A stretch of 53,987 nucleotides of DNA, taken from assembly GCF_025210435.1 (NCBI RefSeq), contig NZ_JAOART010000100.1, positions 1 to 53,987 of the forward strand, written 5' to 3'. The notes under the pieces were generated by a model, which ran no database searches, had not been told where the DNA came from, and was given only the letters and a program-made list of their open reading frames with translations. Below are positions 19,368 to 27,801 of this stretch, in pieces. Origin of the DNA: Anaeromicrobium sp. Its GTDB lineage: Bacteria > Bacillota > Clostridia > Peptostreptococcales > Thermotaleaceae. The translations under genes were made by a program, and so were the position numbers. Numbering within the stretch: position 1 is the stretch's first letter; each line of letters starts with the position of its first letter.

Positions 19368-19413
19368 ATAAAAAGGAAGGAAATTAGTGATTTAATTTCC
19401 TTCCTTTTTATAT
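19368..19413. terminator. Terminator after glyA
   Basis: AAAAAGGAAGGAAATTA and TAATTTCCTTCCTTTTTA form a long stem with A and T flanks. Confidence 0.85.
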
Positions 19414-19545
19414 TTTGTAGACCCTTCTATTGCCTATCTTATTTCTACATCTTTTTGAATCGAAAAGCCTAATTTCTCTGAAGATTGTTTACCATATAAT
19501 AAATTCATGAATATAATGATGTAAAAGAAAAATGGAGCTGATGAG

Positions 19546-19815
19546 ATGTTATATCACAATGAAAAATATGTGATAGTATTTTCTTCTACCTATCATGGAT
19601 ACTATGTAGAAGAACTTCTTAGAAGAAATTTAATTCCTAATACCTTTAAAAAAGCCCCAAGAGCCATAGCACCATCATGTTATACGGCCATATATATACA
19701 AAAAAAGGATTTAGATGAAGCCATTGACCTAATAAGTCAGGCTAAAGTGTCTATTAAGGGAATTTATGAATTGATACAAATAGGAAGCATGCTGGATTAT
19801 AAAAAAATACAATAG
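19546..19815 (+). CDS. DUF3343 small protein (putative Se/S carrier-like)
   Basis: The 89-residue protein matches DUF3343: a VIVFSSTYHGYYVEELLR start, a single cysteine in APSCYTA near residue 46 and a charged helical end. The family is annotated as putative selenium- or sulfur-carrier proteins and sits near cysteine desulfurases in some anaerobes, but activity is unproven. The ATG follows GGAGCTG. It converges with the following minus-strand gene and shares a bidirectional terminator. Confidence 0.75.
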   Translation: MLYHNEKYVIVFSSTYHGYYVEELLRRNLIPNTFKKAPRAIAPSCYTAIYIQKKDLDEAIDLISQAKVSIKGIYELIQIGSMLDYKKIQ

Positions 19816-19832
19816 GATTAGGGACAAGTATG

Positions 19833-19872
19833 AAAGAGGGGAAAAAACTAATGTTTTAGATCCCCTCTTTTA
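19833..19872. terminator. Bidirectional terminator between convergent genes
   Basis: AAAGAGGGGA and TCCCCTCTTT flank an A+T-rich loop; A and T runs on both sides serve both strands. Confidence 0.8.
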
Positions 19873-19883
19873 ATCATTACCTA

Positions 19884-21281
19884 CTATTTGAAAATACGTT
19901 TAAGAATCCCACCTTTATTTATTTTATCAATTTCTTCCTTCAATTTCTGATTTTCATTGTATGAATTTTCAAGGAGTTTACTCATATCATGGAGACGTTT
20001 TTCATAGATTTTAATGGAATTTTGTAAAGATAAATTTTCTTCATTAGTGGAATTGTAATCATTTTGAATTTTTTTATGTTTGTTATTTAATATATTAATG
20101 TAATTCTTATTTTCCTTATCTAATTTTTTAAGTTCATCTCCCATGAGTTTTATTTTACCTTCTAAGGAATGGAGCAAATTTGTCTTTGCATAAAGTTCTT
20201 GTTCCTTTTTATATAGTGCTAATTTAAGAGATTTATAATTATCCTCATTAGATAAACTGTTTTTAAGGGGGAGATTCTTTTCTTTTGTTATTATTTCTGT
20301 AATGTCCATGGGAGATGGATTGGTAATATTATTACATATAATAAAATTTGATATATGAGAAAATACATTTTTATTGTGTTTATATACTCTTATTAAATGT
20401 AAGTTATGAAGGTCTAAACTATGAGGATGATTAAATGGGCCATTACTTGTCTTTTCTGTATAATAAACCATTTCATTAGAAAAAAAGTAGCATATTATGT
20501 TTGATTTTCCAATAGATAAAAAATGCCCCATAATGGGTGTAGATATTTCTAAGCTAATAGATGGGTTATTAATTATTTTATTTTCATATAGGGTTAAATA
20601 TTTTATACAATAATTATTTTTATGCTTATCTGAATAGGCGATATGATGAGTATTATCTTCATCTACTACAGCGTCTATGGAAAAATTTTTAGCATATATG
20701 CAAGTGGATATTTTAATAGGAGCAGTCCAATTACTATTCATTAGCTTTGTATACATTAAGTTAAAAATCATATTATTATTGCTAAGATAAATTAAAGCTA
20801 AATTTTTATTGTGATCCTTATAGAAAAAATATGGAGTAGTTGAATTTTTCCCATGAAGACGGATTCTATTAAACACTTTTTTTCTCCAGGAAGAGTCTTC
20901 TATATAATAGGATAGTATGGAAAAAAATAAAGAAGAAGATTTACCTTTCCAACAAAAAACAATATGTGGTGAATTATGACAACAAATAATAGAAATATTT
21001 TTTATGGTTTCTTCCTGTTCTGAAATTTCATATAGTAAGTGATCACTCAAAATGTATTCGTGCCACTTATAATATATTAATTTTTTACATTTAGAATATA
21101 GAACTATATGTATACTACCTTCTTCATCCATGTCCAAATTATATTCATCCACTTCATAAGGACTTATTTGAATAATAGAATCTTTTAATTTATATTTTAA
21201 ATAATTGCTTTCGTCAACGTATATATTAAAAATTTTATTATTGACATATAAAATCCTAGGAAGTTTTTTATTGTCTATCAT
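19884..21281 (-). CDS. Beta-propeller-like protein with C-terminal coiled coil (pair A, copy 1)
   Basis: I do not recognise a named family for this 465-residue protein. Residues 1-330 show repeated units such as GSIHIVLYSK...LIYYKW, NSPHIVFCW and NTHHIAYSD. They recur about every 45-60 residues, as in beta-propellers of the BNR/sialidase-like type. Residues 355-455 form a lysine/glutamate-rich coiled coil with long heptad stretches, and the protein ends in the amphipathic GGILKRIFK. No signal peptide is present. It is divergent from the gene at 21470 and paralogous to 22346-23662. A spore-surface or scaffold role is inferred from context only. Confidence 0.75.
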   Translation of the reverse strand: MIDNKKLPRILYVNNKIFNIYVDESNYLKYKLKDSIIQISPYEVDEYNLDMDEEGSIHIVLYSKCKKLIYYKWHEYILSDHLLYEISEQEETIKNISIICCHNSPHIVFCWKGKSSSLFFSILSYYIEDSSWRKKVFNRIRLHGKNSTTPYFFYKDHNKNLALIYLSNNNMIFNLMYTKLMNSNWTAPIKISTCIYAKNFSIDAVVDEDNTHHIAYSDKHKNNYCIKYLTLYENKIINNPSISLEISTPIMGHFLSIGKSNIICYFFSNEMVYYTEKTSNGPFNHPHSLDLHNLHLIRVYKHNKNVFSHISNFIICNNITNPSPMDITEIITKEKNLPLKNSLSNEDNYKSLKLALYKKEQELYAKTNLLHSLEGKIKLMGDELKKLDKENKNYINILNNKHKKIQNDYNSTNEENLSLQNSIKIYEKRLHDMSKLLENSYNENQKLKEEIDKINKGGILKRIFK

Positions 21282-21320
21282 ACTACCACCTACCTTAATA
21301 AAATATATTACAGATTTTAT

Positions 21321-21329
21321 TACAATATG
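21321..21329 (-). promoter_or_regulatory. Candidate mother-cell (sigma-K/E-like) -10 element for 19884-21281
   Basis: On the minus strand this reads CATATTGTA, fitting the sigma-K -10 form CATANNNTA, about 40 bp upstream of the start. No clear AC-type -35 is seen, so this is tentative. Confidence 0.35.
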
Positions 21330-21364
21330 AGGAGATTTTAATGAGGAATTTCAAAAGTTTTATC

Positions 21365-21392
21365 ACCAAATAGGATAGAAATACATAATATA
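21365..21392 (+). promoter_or_regulatory. Candidate sigma-K promoter for 21470-22261
   Basis: AC at 21365-21366, a 17-bp gap and CATAATATA at 21384-21392 fit the Bacillus sigma-K pattern AC-N16/17-CATANNNTA. It lies about 78 bp upstream of the start. Such short A+T-rich matches arise by chance, hence modest confidence. Confidence 0.45.
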
Positions 21393-21469
21393 CAATTAGA
21401 ACAGGAGATTTATTTACTACTTACAGATAAGAATGTTTATCTTTAAATATTAAAAGAGGGGGAGAATAT

Positions 21470-22261
21470 ATGTACAAACAAACATCCTGTGGAATTAGTA
21501 TGTATACTCCAGGTGTAATTCCAGAAGAGTTAAGAGAGCAATTTGGAAATGCATGTGAGCTAGTTTGCGTACAGATTCCTAAGGTATACGATTCTTGTCT
21601 TTTGAGATTATGTTTAGTAGGAGATCCAGATAAGGCCAATGAAGCAGAAGGCATTTTCTTTGATGCAGACTTGAGACTTAGAATTCCATGTAGTGTAGAT
21701 GGAATAGTAAATGCAAGAGTTGTAGGCTTATTACCAAATTCCTTTAAGATAATCGATAAAAGAGAAGTTCCAGGAGATCCTAACAAAAAGATAATTAGCT
21801 ATACCTATGCACTAGAAATAAAGTATACTGTTGTTAACGATGAAGGAATACCACAACCTGAAGACACATTAATTTTAAGAAGAAGTGAAACTGTAGGTCC
21901 ATTATACTGTCCAGACTCAGAAACAATTATAAGAGAAACACCATATACAAATTATCCTGTAGATGAAGATATTATCAAATTAGAAATAATAGCCAAAGTT
22001 TTAGATGTACAGATAGATAAGGAAGAGTGCCCATGTACAGATCCATATCAAGACGTATGCTTTGCAGTATTTACAGTAGGAATTTATAATATAGTTAAGT
22101 GCGAATTAGTAGTTCAATTAGTAATGCCTGCATTTGGATTCTGTCCACCACCAAGACCATGTGAAAAAACGGGAGATCCATGTGAAATTTTTAACTCCCA
22201 ATTACCACCTGCTTTCTTCCCACCACAACTAGATGATTTTATAACTGGTCCTTGTGTATAA
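21470..22261 (+). CDS. Cys-containing DKVY-motif structural-type protein (pair B, copy 1)
   Basis: The 263-residue protein has PKVYDSCLLRLCLV near residues 39-52, a beta-rich middle and a Pro/Cys-rich end with CPPPRPCEKTGDPCE followed by NSQLPPAFFP. It has 14 cysteines, no signal peptide and no membrane helix. Clostridia encode many proteins with a KVYDSC-type motif, some resembling DUF3794/SPOCS spore-coat domains; I infer kinship but cannot prove it. It is a paralogue of 23792-24517 and diverges from the propeller-like gene. The ribosome-binding site is GAGGGGGAG. Confidence 0.75.
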   Translation: MYKQTSCGISMYTPGVIPEELREQFGNACELVCVQIPKVYDSCLLRLCLVGDPDKANEAEGIFFDADLRLRIPCSVDGIVNARVVGLLPNSFKIIDKREVPGDPNKKIISYTYALEIKYTVVNDEGIPQPEDTLILRRSETVGPLYCPDSETIIRETPYTNYPVDEDIIKLEIIAKVLDVQIDKEECPCTDPYQDVCFAVFTVGIYNIVKCELVVQLVMPAFGFCPPPRPCEKTGDPCEIFNSQLPPAFFPPQLDDFITGPCV

Positions 22262-22263
22262 AT

Positions 22264-22304
22264 AAATTGAGATGTTCTAACCTAGAACATCTCAATTTAT
22301 TTTT
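22264..22304. terminator. Bidirectional terminator between convergent genes
   Basis: AAATTGAGATGTTCTA and TAGAACATCTCAATTT form a near-perfect stem followed by ATTTTT, between the B1 and A2 genes. Confidence 0.85.
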
Positions 22305-22345
22305 AAGGAGAAATTTGAATTATTTTTTTCATATGCCTTACTTTA

Positions 22346-23662
22346 TTATTTGAATAGGCTTAGTAGTTTAGAAAAAAAATTTTTATTATCATTTTTGAGA
22401 TTTTCATTTAACATATTACATTGATTTGTCAAAAATTCAATTTTTTCCTTAGTAAGTTCCTGTCTTTTAGTTAATAAGTTTAACAAGTTGTTTATATTCT
22501 CTTGTTTCTTTTTCATATCTTCCATAAGTAATAAAAAATTATTAAGATCATTGAAGCTTTCCTGTTTAATGCTATTAGGAATTGGTTCATCTAGTGGAAC
22601 TATTTGGGGTGGAGTATTTTCTTTTTTATTATAATCTATAAGGTTTATACCTAAGATATATAATCTATTCTTTAAGATTGCGTAGGTAAAAGGTATCTTT
22701 AATAATTCATAATTAATATAATTATTTCCTAACAAGGTAGAGGGGACAAGTTCCTCATAATCGTATCCCATATTTTCAAATTCATCATTCCACAAATCTG
22801 TTAATACGCTTCTTGACTTAGATATAAATTGTCCATTTTCATTCCATAACACCTTTATAAAGTTAGATATTTTTATTATTATGGGATTGGTATTGTTAGT
22901 ACTTTCCCTAGAAATTTTTTGTGCTTTAGCCCAAGTTCCCTTTGAGGAATTTAAATTTTCATTGCAAGTATAATAAATTCCTAGATTGTTGTTTTCTAGT
23001 TTAGACCAAACCATATGACCCTTGTTTAAGTTATCGCATAGTATAAAAGGGGTAGTATGAATGTTAAAGGTATTAAGTATTCTAGTTGGATGAGTCCAAA
23101 GGTCATAACTAGGGTTAAATTTACAATAATATATGAAGTATTTTCTATTATATAGAGATTTAAATACTATATGGATATTATTATGATAATCAACATCCAC
23201 ATTGAATGGATTGTTGTATTTTTCGGTGACTATATTACAAATTTTCCTAGTATACCATTTATGAATTTTATAGTAATGATGCTTTAGTGTCCAAAGTTCT
23301 GAGTTTAATATATTACATATACCTAATAATATATGTATTTCTTCATTTATGATGAAAATCTTTAAATTGGCCAAATTGTTGGAGTTGTGATCATATTTAG
23401 CTATAGACTTAAATTCATAATATCCGTTTTCATAGGTTGTGTATTTTAATTCTCCTAAGGATGATATGACTACTATATGAAATTTTTCATTTGAATCTAT
23501 ACCAATAGAATAATCTATAATATTTTTTACCAACTTTTTACTCATATAGACTTGATCGTCTTTTATTATGTCTAAATAAAGGTCTTTATCTTTTTTATAG
23601 AAAAAGTATATGAAATTAGTTTTGGAAAAATAAATATATTGATTTTTATAAACAGAGTTCAT
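22346..23662 (-). CDS. Beta-propeller-like protein with C-terminal coiled coil (pair A, copy 2)
   Basis: The 438-residue protein is a diverged paralogue of 19884-21281. It has the same N-terminal units (KFHIVVISS...ELKYTTY, NIHIVFKSLY, GHMVWSKL) spaced like propeller blades over about 1-320. A coiled-coil segment at about 375-425 follows, with an amphipathic end, FFSKLLSLFK. It lacks a signal peptide. AAAGGAGGT precedes the start. It diverges from 23792, repeating the arrangement of the first pair. Function unknown. Confidence 0.75.
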   Translation of the reverse strand: MNSVYKNQYIYFSKTNFIYFFYKKDKDLYLDIIKDDQVYMSKKLVKNIIDYSIGIDSNEKFHIVVISSLGELKYTTYENGYYEFKSIAKYDHNSNNLANLKIFIINEEIHILLGICNILNSELWTLKHHYYKIHKWYTRKICNIVTEKYNNPFNVDVDYHNNIHIVFKSLYNRKYFIYYCKFNPSYDLWTHPTRILNTFNIHTTPFILCDNLNKGHMVWSKLENNNLGIYYTCNENLNSSKGTWAKAQKISRESTNNTNPIIIKISNFIKVLWNENGQFISKSRSVLTDLWNDEFENMGYDYEELVPSTLLGNNYINYELLKIPFTYAILKNRLYILGINLIDYNKKENTPPQIVPLDEPIPNSIKQESFNDLNNFLLLMEDMKKKQENINNLLNLLTKRQELTKEKIEFLTNQCNMLNENLKNDNKNFFSKLLSLFK

Positions 23663-23743
23663 ATAATATACCTCCTTTCATAAATTGTCCCATTATAATA
23701 TATATTTTTTTATAAAAAAAAATTACAAATTAATTAAAAAATT

Positions 23744-23773
23744 TGATATTCAAAAGAATAAGGTCATATATAT
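23744..23773 (+). promoter_or_regulatory. Candidate sigma-E-like promoter for 23792-24517
   Basis: TGATATT at 23744-23750, a 14-bp spacer and CATATATAT at 23765-23773 resemble the sigma-E form KMATATT-N14-CATAYAHT. It is very close to the start codon and A+T-rich, so it is weak evidence. Confidence 0.3.
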
Positions 23774-23791
23774 TATTTAAGGGGGGATAGT

Positions 23792-24517
23792 ATGGAAGCT
23801 AGTTTTTCTAATAAGGGTAAAATATTAGAGGATAAAATATTAGAGCCCAACCCATATACATCAAATGATAAGAAGAAAGAATATAATGTAGAATTAATTG
23901 AAAATGAAAACTTCCTAAATGAAGTGGAATCTGTAGGGGTATTATTGGATAAAGTTTATTCATTTTGCCAACTTAGGGATTGTTTTCCAAAATTCAAAAT
24001 AGATATACATGATTTTAGTAGAAAAACGGAATTTGTGAATATTATATTTCAAGAAGGCTATATTGAGAGGGGAACTTTAGAAATAAATTCTGTAGGAAAG
24101 AAAAGACCAAATTTTTCTAGGATAAAATTCACTCTAAAAATACCATTTACATTAAGTCTAAGAAACTTGACAACTAAAGAATTAATAAGTATGAATGGGA
24201 TTTTACCAGAATTACAAAAGGATATTATAATGTATATACCAGAGGCAAGAAATGAATTTGATTTTAGAGTGGTTGCAGAAACTAGAACAGAAATATTATC
24301 TTCACCTGAAATCATAAATAATCAAATTGAAATTCCAATAGGCATATTTTCAATAATAAGAGTAGTTGGAAGAGTACAATTACTTGTACCAGCATATAAA
24401 GTAACACCAGAACCTCCAGATGCAGAAACATATGAGGATATGGAAGGAGCCATATGTGAAGCCTTTGATTCAAGAAACTTTCCAAAGGATTTTTTTCCAA
24501 TAAAGGATAATCTATAA
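23792..24517 (+). CDS. DKVY-motif structural-type protein (pair B, copy 2)
   Basis: The 241-residue protein shares with 21470-22261 the motif DKVYSFCQLRDCF (near 52-64), a beta-rich middle with repeated basic/hydrophobic strands, and a conserved end CEAFDSRNFPKDFFP matching CEIFNSQLPPAFFP. It lacks the Cys-rich tail of the first copy. An extra charged stretch of about 40 residues precedes the motif. No export signal is visible. A GGGGGG ribosome-binding site precedes it. The following glycosyltransferase starts 28 bp downstream and probably shares the transcript. Function unknown; a spore-layer protein is the best guess. Confidence 0.7.
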   Translation: MEASFSNKGKILEDKILEPNPYTSNDKKKEYNVELIENENFLNEVESVGVLLDKVYSFCQLRDCFPKFKIDIHDFSRKTEFVNIIFQEGYIERGTLEINSVGKKRPNFSRIKFTLKIPFTLSLRNLTTKELISMNGILPELQKDIIMYIPEARNEFDFRVVAETRTEILSSPEIINNQIEIPIGIFSIIRVVGRVQLLVPAYKVTPEPPDAETYEDMEGAICEAFDSRNFPKDFFPIKDNL

Positions 24518-24544
24518 TATAGGGGCTTTTAAGGAGGAATTAGG

Positions 24545-25537
24545 TTGCGCATATTATTTCAAATAAGAAAGGATTATAAAAAAAATCCAGCTGGCGACGC
24601 AGTAATATTTAATAATATGGTTAAAGGTCTGAGGAAATTAAATGTTTCTGTAGATGTCTACAATGATCATAGGATTTCAGTAAAAAAATACGATGTAGTT
24701 CATATTTTTAATACTATAAGGGTTTATGAAAGTTATAAATTTTTTAAAAATGCTGAAAATAGTGGGAAAAGAATTGTTGTAACGCCCATATATTGGAATT
24801 TAAGAGACTTTTACAAAAAAAGCAATAATATGGAATTAGTTAGGATATGGGAGAGCAATGAGAGTAAGAGAAAAGAAATGTTAGATAAATGTGACATTAT
24901 ACTAGTTCATGCACAAAGAGAATTAGATGAAATAGAAAAATTTTATGGAAAAAAGACAAATTATAAAATACTTCCCTATGGAGTTGACAATAAGTATATA
25001 AATGGGAAAAAGAATTATCTATCAAATAAATATAATATAGATAATTATATATTGTGCGTTGGTAGAATCCATAAACAAAAAAATCAAATATCTCTTCTAG
25101 AAGCTTTAAAAAAAGAAACAATTCCAATAGTTATAGCAGGGGATATTAATGATAAAGAGTACTTAAAAACATGTCTTAAAATAAGAAATAAAAATGTATT
25201 TATACTTAATGATAAAAGTAAATATGAGTTACCTTCTTTGTACAAAAGTGCTAAAGTTCATGTTCTTCCAAGTTTCTTTGAATATCCAGGATTAGCTAGC
25301 ATGGAAGCAGGATTAGCAGGATGCAATGTGGTAACTACCCAAATAGGAACAACAAAAGAAATATTTAAGGATTATGCAAAATATTGTAATCCCTATGATG
25401 TAAATTCCATAAAGGAAAATATTATGGAGGCCTTTTGGGAAGAAAGAGATAGTAAATTAAGAGAAGATATATATGAAAACAACAATTGGGAAAAAATTTG
25501 CCTTAAACTAAAAAACATATATAGATCTTTAATATAA
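24545..25537 (+). CDS. GT4-family glycosyltransferase
   Basis: The 330-residue GT-B enzyme shows the donor-side motifs CVGRIHKQKNQISLLEAL (near 170) and EYPGLASME (near 240), the E-x7-E signature of family GT4. It probably transfers a sugar from a nucleotide donor to a glycan or protein. TTG start chosen for the AAGGAGG 7-10 bp upstream. It follows the DKVY-motif gene closely and precedes CDP-sugar genes, suggesting glycosylation of a surface or spore-coat component. Donor and acceptor are unknown. Confidence 0.85.
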   Translation: MRILFQIRKDYKKNPAGDAVIFNNMVKGLRKLNVSVDVYNDHRISVKKYDVVHIFNTIRVYESYKFFKNAENSGKRIVVTPIYWNLRDFYKKSNNMELVRIWESNESKRKEMLDKCDIILVHAQRELDEIEKFYGKKTNYKILPYGVDNKYINGKKNYLSNKYNIDNYILCVGRIHKQKNQISLLEALKKETIPIVIAGDINDKEYLKTCLKIRNKNVFILNDKSKYELPSLYKSAKVHVLPSFFEYPGLASMEAGLAGCNVVTTQIGTTKEIFKDYAKYCNPYDVNSIKENIMEAFWEERDSKLREDIYENNNWEKICLKLKNIYRSLI

Positions 25538-25550
25538 AATAATAGAAAAT

Positions 25551-25578
25551 GTTTAGGTAGAAGGCCTAGGCATTTTTT
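25551..25578 (+). terminator. Terminator after the glycosyltransferase gene
   Basis: TTTAGG and CCTAGG arms with flanking pairs, followed by CATTTTTT. Confidence 0.65.
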
Positions 25579-25579
25579 A

Positions 25580-25736
25580 AGGCATATGAAAGAAATAAAC
25601 TAGTAAGTTCTCTGAGGGATTTGGATTATTTTCAAGGCATGGTGAGCGAGCATATTAAACATATGTAAGGGATCCATAACGAAGAAAAGAATTCAAATAA
25701 CCAGTGAAATGACTAATTTATTTTTTGAATATGCCT
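25580..25736. repeat. 157-bp imperfect inverted-repeat element (MITE-like or structured RNA)
   Basis: The ends AGGCATATGAAAGAAATAAA (25580-) and TTTATTTTTTGAATATGCCT (-25736) are complementary at about 21 of 25 positions through the TAGT/ACTA. The complementarity continues inward more loosely, giving one long hairpin with a central loop region. No ORF lies inside. Within it and just beyond are two identical 13-mers, ATTAAACATATGT, at 25654-25666 and 25738-25750. Nature unknown. Confidence 0.6.
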
Positions 25737-25831
25737 AATTAAACATATGTGAATAAAATGAAGGAAAATTAACTTAAAAATTTTAAGTTAAGGAAAAAGT
25801 CTGCTAGGGGTATTTGTTAAGGGGGTCAAGT

Positions 25832-26599
25832 ATGCAAGTAGTAATTTTGTGTGGTGGAAAAGGAGCAAGAATGAAAAAAATCACAGAGGACATACCAAAA
25901 CCAATGGCTACTATAGGGGATAAACCAATTCTTTGGCATATTATGAAGACTTACATGTATTATGGTTTTAATGATTTTATTTTGTTATTAGGATATAAGG
26001 GAGATAAAATTAAGGAATATTTTTTAGATTATAAGTGGAGAAATTCAGATTTTACTATAGATGCTAGGAGTGGGGAAAAAAGATTAAGTTATATAAATGA
26101 GGGGGAAAAATGGAAAATAACTTTTATAGATACGGGCCTTCAGACTATGACAGGTGGAAGAGTTAAACAAATTAAAAAGTATGTAAAAGGTACTTTTTTC
26201 TTAACATATGGAGATGGTTTATCCAACGTAAATATAAAAGAACTTTTAGATTACCATAAAAAAATGAGAAAAATTGGAACTGTTACGGGCATAAATAGAA
26301 ATAGCCAATACGGCATACTAGATGTAGAAAAGGGTATGGCAAGAAATTTTAAAGAAAAACCAAATAATAAAGAAATAATAAACGGTGGATTCTTTGTTTT
26401 TGAACCAGAAATTTTTTCTTATATAGAAGATGAAAAAAAATCCATATTAGAAAGAAAGCCTTTAATGACTTTAGCTAATCACAATGAATTAGCAGTGTAT
26501 GAACATAAGGGGTTTTGGATGGCAATGGATACGTATAAGGATGTATTAGAAGTAAATAAAATGTGGAATGAGAACAGGGCAAAGTGGAAGGTGTGGTAA
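25832..26599 (+). CDS. Sugar-1-phosphate nucleotidyltransferase (RfbF-like)
   Basis: The 255-residue protein has the nucleotidyltransferase signature CGGKGARM near residues 7-14, followed by PKPMATIGDKPILWHIM, and resembles glucose-1-phosphate cytidylyltransferase. It should make a CDP-sugar from CTP and a sugar phosphate. ATG at 25832 is preferred over an upstream in-frame TTG (25814) because AAGGGGG lies 6-7 bp before it and the protein then starts MQVVILCGG as in relatives. The next gene follows after 3 bp. Confidence 0.85.
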   Translation: MQVVILCGGKGARMKKITEDIPKPMATIGDKPILWHIMKTYMYYGFNDFILLLGYKGDKIKEYFLDYKWRNSDFTIDARSGEKRLSYINEGEKWKITFIDTGLQTMTGGRVKQIKKYVKGTFFLTYGDGLSNVNIKELLDYHKKMRKIGTVTGINRNSQYGILDVEKGMARNFKEKPNNKEIINGGFFVFEPEIFSYIEDEKKSILERKPLMTLANHNELAVYEHKGFWMAMDTYKDVLEVNKMWNENRAKWKVW

Positions 26600-26602
26600 A
26601 TT

Positions 26603-27577
26603 ATGGGTAACAAATTTTGGGGAAATAAGAATGTTTTCATAACTGGAGCTACTGGTTTTTTAGGAAAGCATCTATGGGAAGAGTTACTAAATAAAGGTGC
26701 TAATATAACCATATTGGTTAGAGATAAATTAAAGGGTATGGATATATGTGAATATAAGGATGTAAATGTTGTCTACGGAGAAATAGAAGATCTAAAGCTG
26801 ATAGAAAGAATATTAGGAGAGTACCAAATAGATACTATATTTCACTTAGCTGCCCAGGCCATTGTAGGAGTAGCTAACATAAATCCCATATCAACATTTG
26901 AGAGTAATATACTAGGTACGTGGAATATATTAGAAGGTTCTAGGAGAAATTCTTTAATAAAAAGAGTAGTAGTAGCATCTAGTGATAAGGCCTATGGACA
27001 ACAAGAGAGATTACCCTATGATGAAAACATGTGCCTTAAGGGGAGATATCCTTATGATGTGTCAAAAACCTGTGCCGACCTAATAAGTCAATCCTATTAT
27101 TACACATATAATTTACCCGTATGTGTAACAAGATGCGGTAACTTATACGGAGAGGGAGATTTTAATTTTAATAGAATAATTCCTCAGACTATTAGATCTG
27201 TATACTATAAGGAATCCCCTATTATTAGAAGTGATGGAACTTTCGTTCGAGACTATTTTTATGTTAAAGATGCAGTTGAAGCATATATTTTGCTGGCTGA
27301 AAATATGGATGATAAATCAATATGGGGAGAAGCCTTTAATTTTAGTAATGAAGTACAATTAACTGTACTAGAATTAGTGAATAAAATATTGAAAATTATG
27401 AATAGCGAATTGAAACCTGTTTTATTAAATAAGGGAATTAATGAAATTAAACATCAATATTTATCTGCAAATAAGGCTAAAAAACTATTAAACTGGAATT
27501 CTACATATAGTATGGAAGAAGGATTAAGGGAAACGGTTAAATGGTATGTTAAATATTTTAATAAATTGGAGAAATAA
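26603..27577 (+). CDS. NAD-dependent epimerase/dehydratase (CDP-glucose 4,6-dehydratase-like)
   Basis: This short-chain dehydrogenase of 324 residues has the Rossmann motif [13 protein letters not shown] near residue 15 and the [11 protein letters not shown] active-site Tyr-x3-Lys near residue 150. It resembles RfbG, which turns CDP-glucose into CDP-4-keto-6-deoxyglucose. Tight coupling to the cytidylyltransferase supports that step. No further deoxysugar genes follow, so the pathway is completed elsewhere or the keto sugar is used directly. Confidence 0.85.
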   Translation: MGNKFWGNKNVFITGATGFLGKHLWEELLNKGANITILVRDKLKGMDICEYKDVNVVYGEIEDLKLIERILGEYQIDTIFHLAAQAIVGVANINPISTFESNILGTWNILEGSRRNSLIKRVVVASSDKAYGQQERLPYDENMCLKGRYPYDVSKTCADLISQSYYYTYNLPVCVTRCGNLYGEGDFNFNRIIPQTIRSVYYKESPIIRSDGTFVRDYFYVKDAVEAYILLAENMDDKSIWGEAFNFSNEVQLTVLELVNKILKIMNSELKPVLLNKGINEIKHQYLSANKAKKLLNWNSTYSMEEGLRETVKWYVKYFNKLEK

Positions 27578-27631
27578 AAGATTATTTTATTAAGGAAATT
27601 TAGAAAAGGTAATTATATATTAGTGTAAATG

Positions 27632-27664
27632 TAAAAAACTTTAGGCCATCCTAAAGTTTTTACA
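27632..27664. terminator. Terminator after the dehydratase gene
   Basis: GTAAAAAACTTTAGG and CCTAAAGTTTTTAC form a long perfect stem around a short loop. Confidence 0.85.
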
Positions 27665-27723
27665 TTTTACAGGTACTTATTCCTATTAACATTAATTATA
27701 TTAAAAAATAATTTTTGTGAATG

Positions 27724-27752
27724 TTGACATATTTAGTAGGGTATAATATACT
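27724..27752 (+). promoter_or_regulatory. iscR promoter with possible operator
   Basis: TTGACA at 27724-27729, a 17-bp spacer and TATACT at 27747-27752. Downstream, ACTTAG (27750-) with CTGAGT and a second ACTTAGGAT before the start could be an Rrf2-type operator for autoregulation. The operator is inferred. Confidence 0.6.
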
Positions 27753-27801
27753 TAGATATGAATTCTGAGTAATTTACTTAGGATTTAGAGGGAGTGGTTA
27801 A

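Noticed and set aside
25580-25736. 6S RNA as a firm call for the 157-bp hairpin
   Set aside because: Rod shape is suggestive, but no conserved 6S bubble sequence or promoter was recognised.
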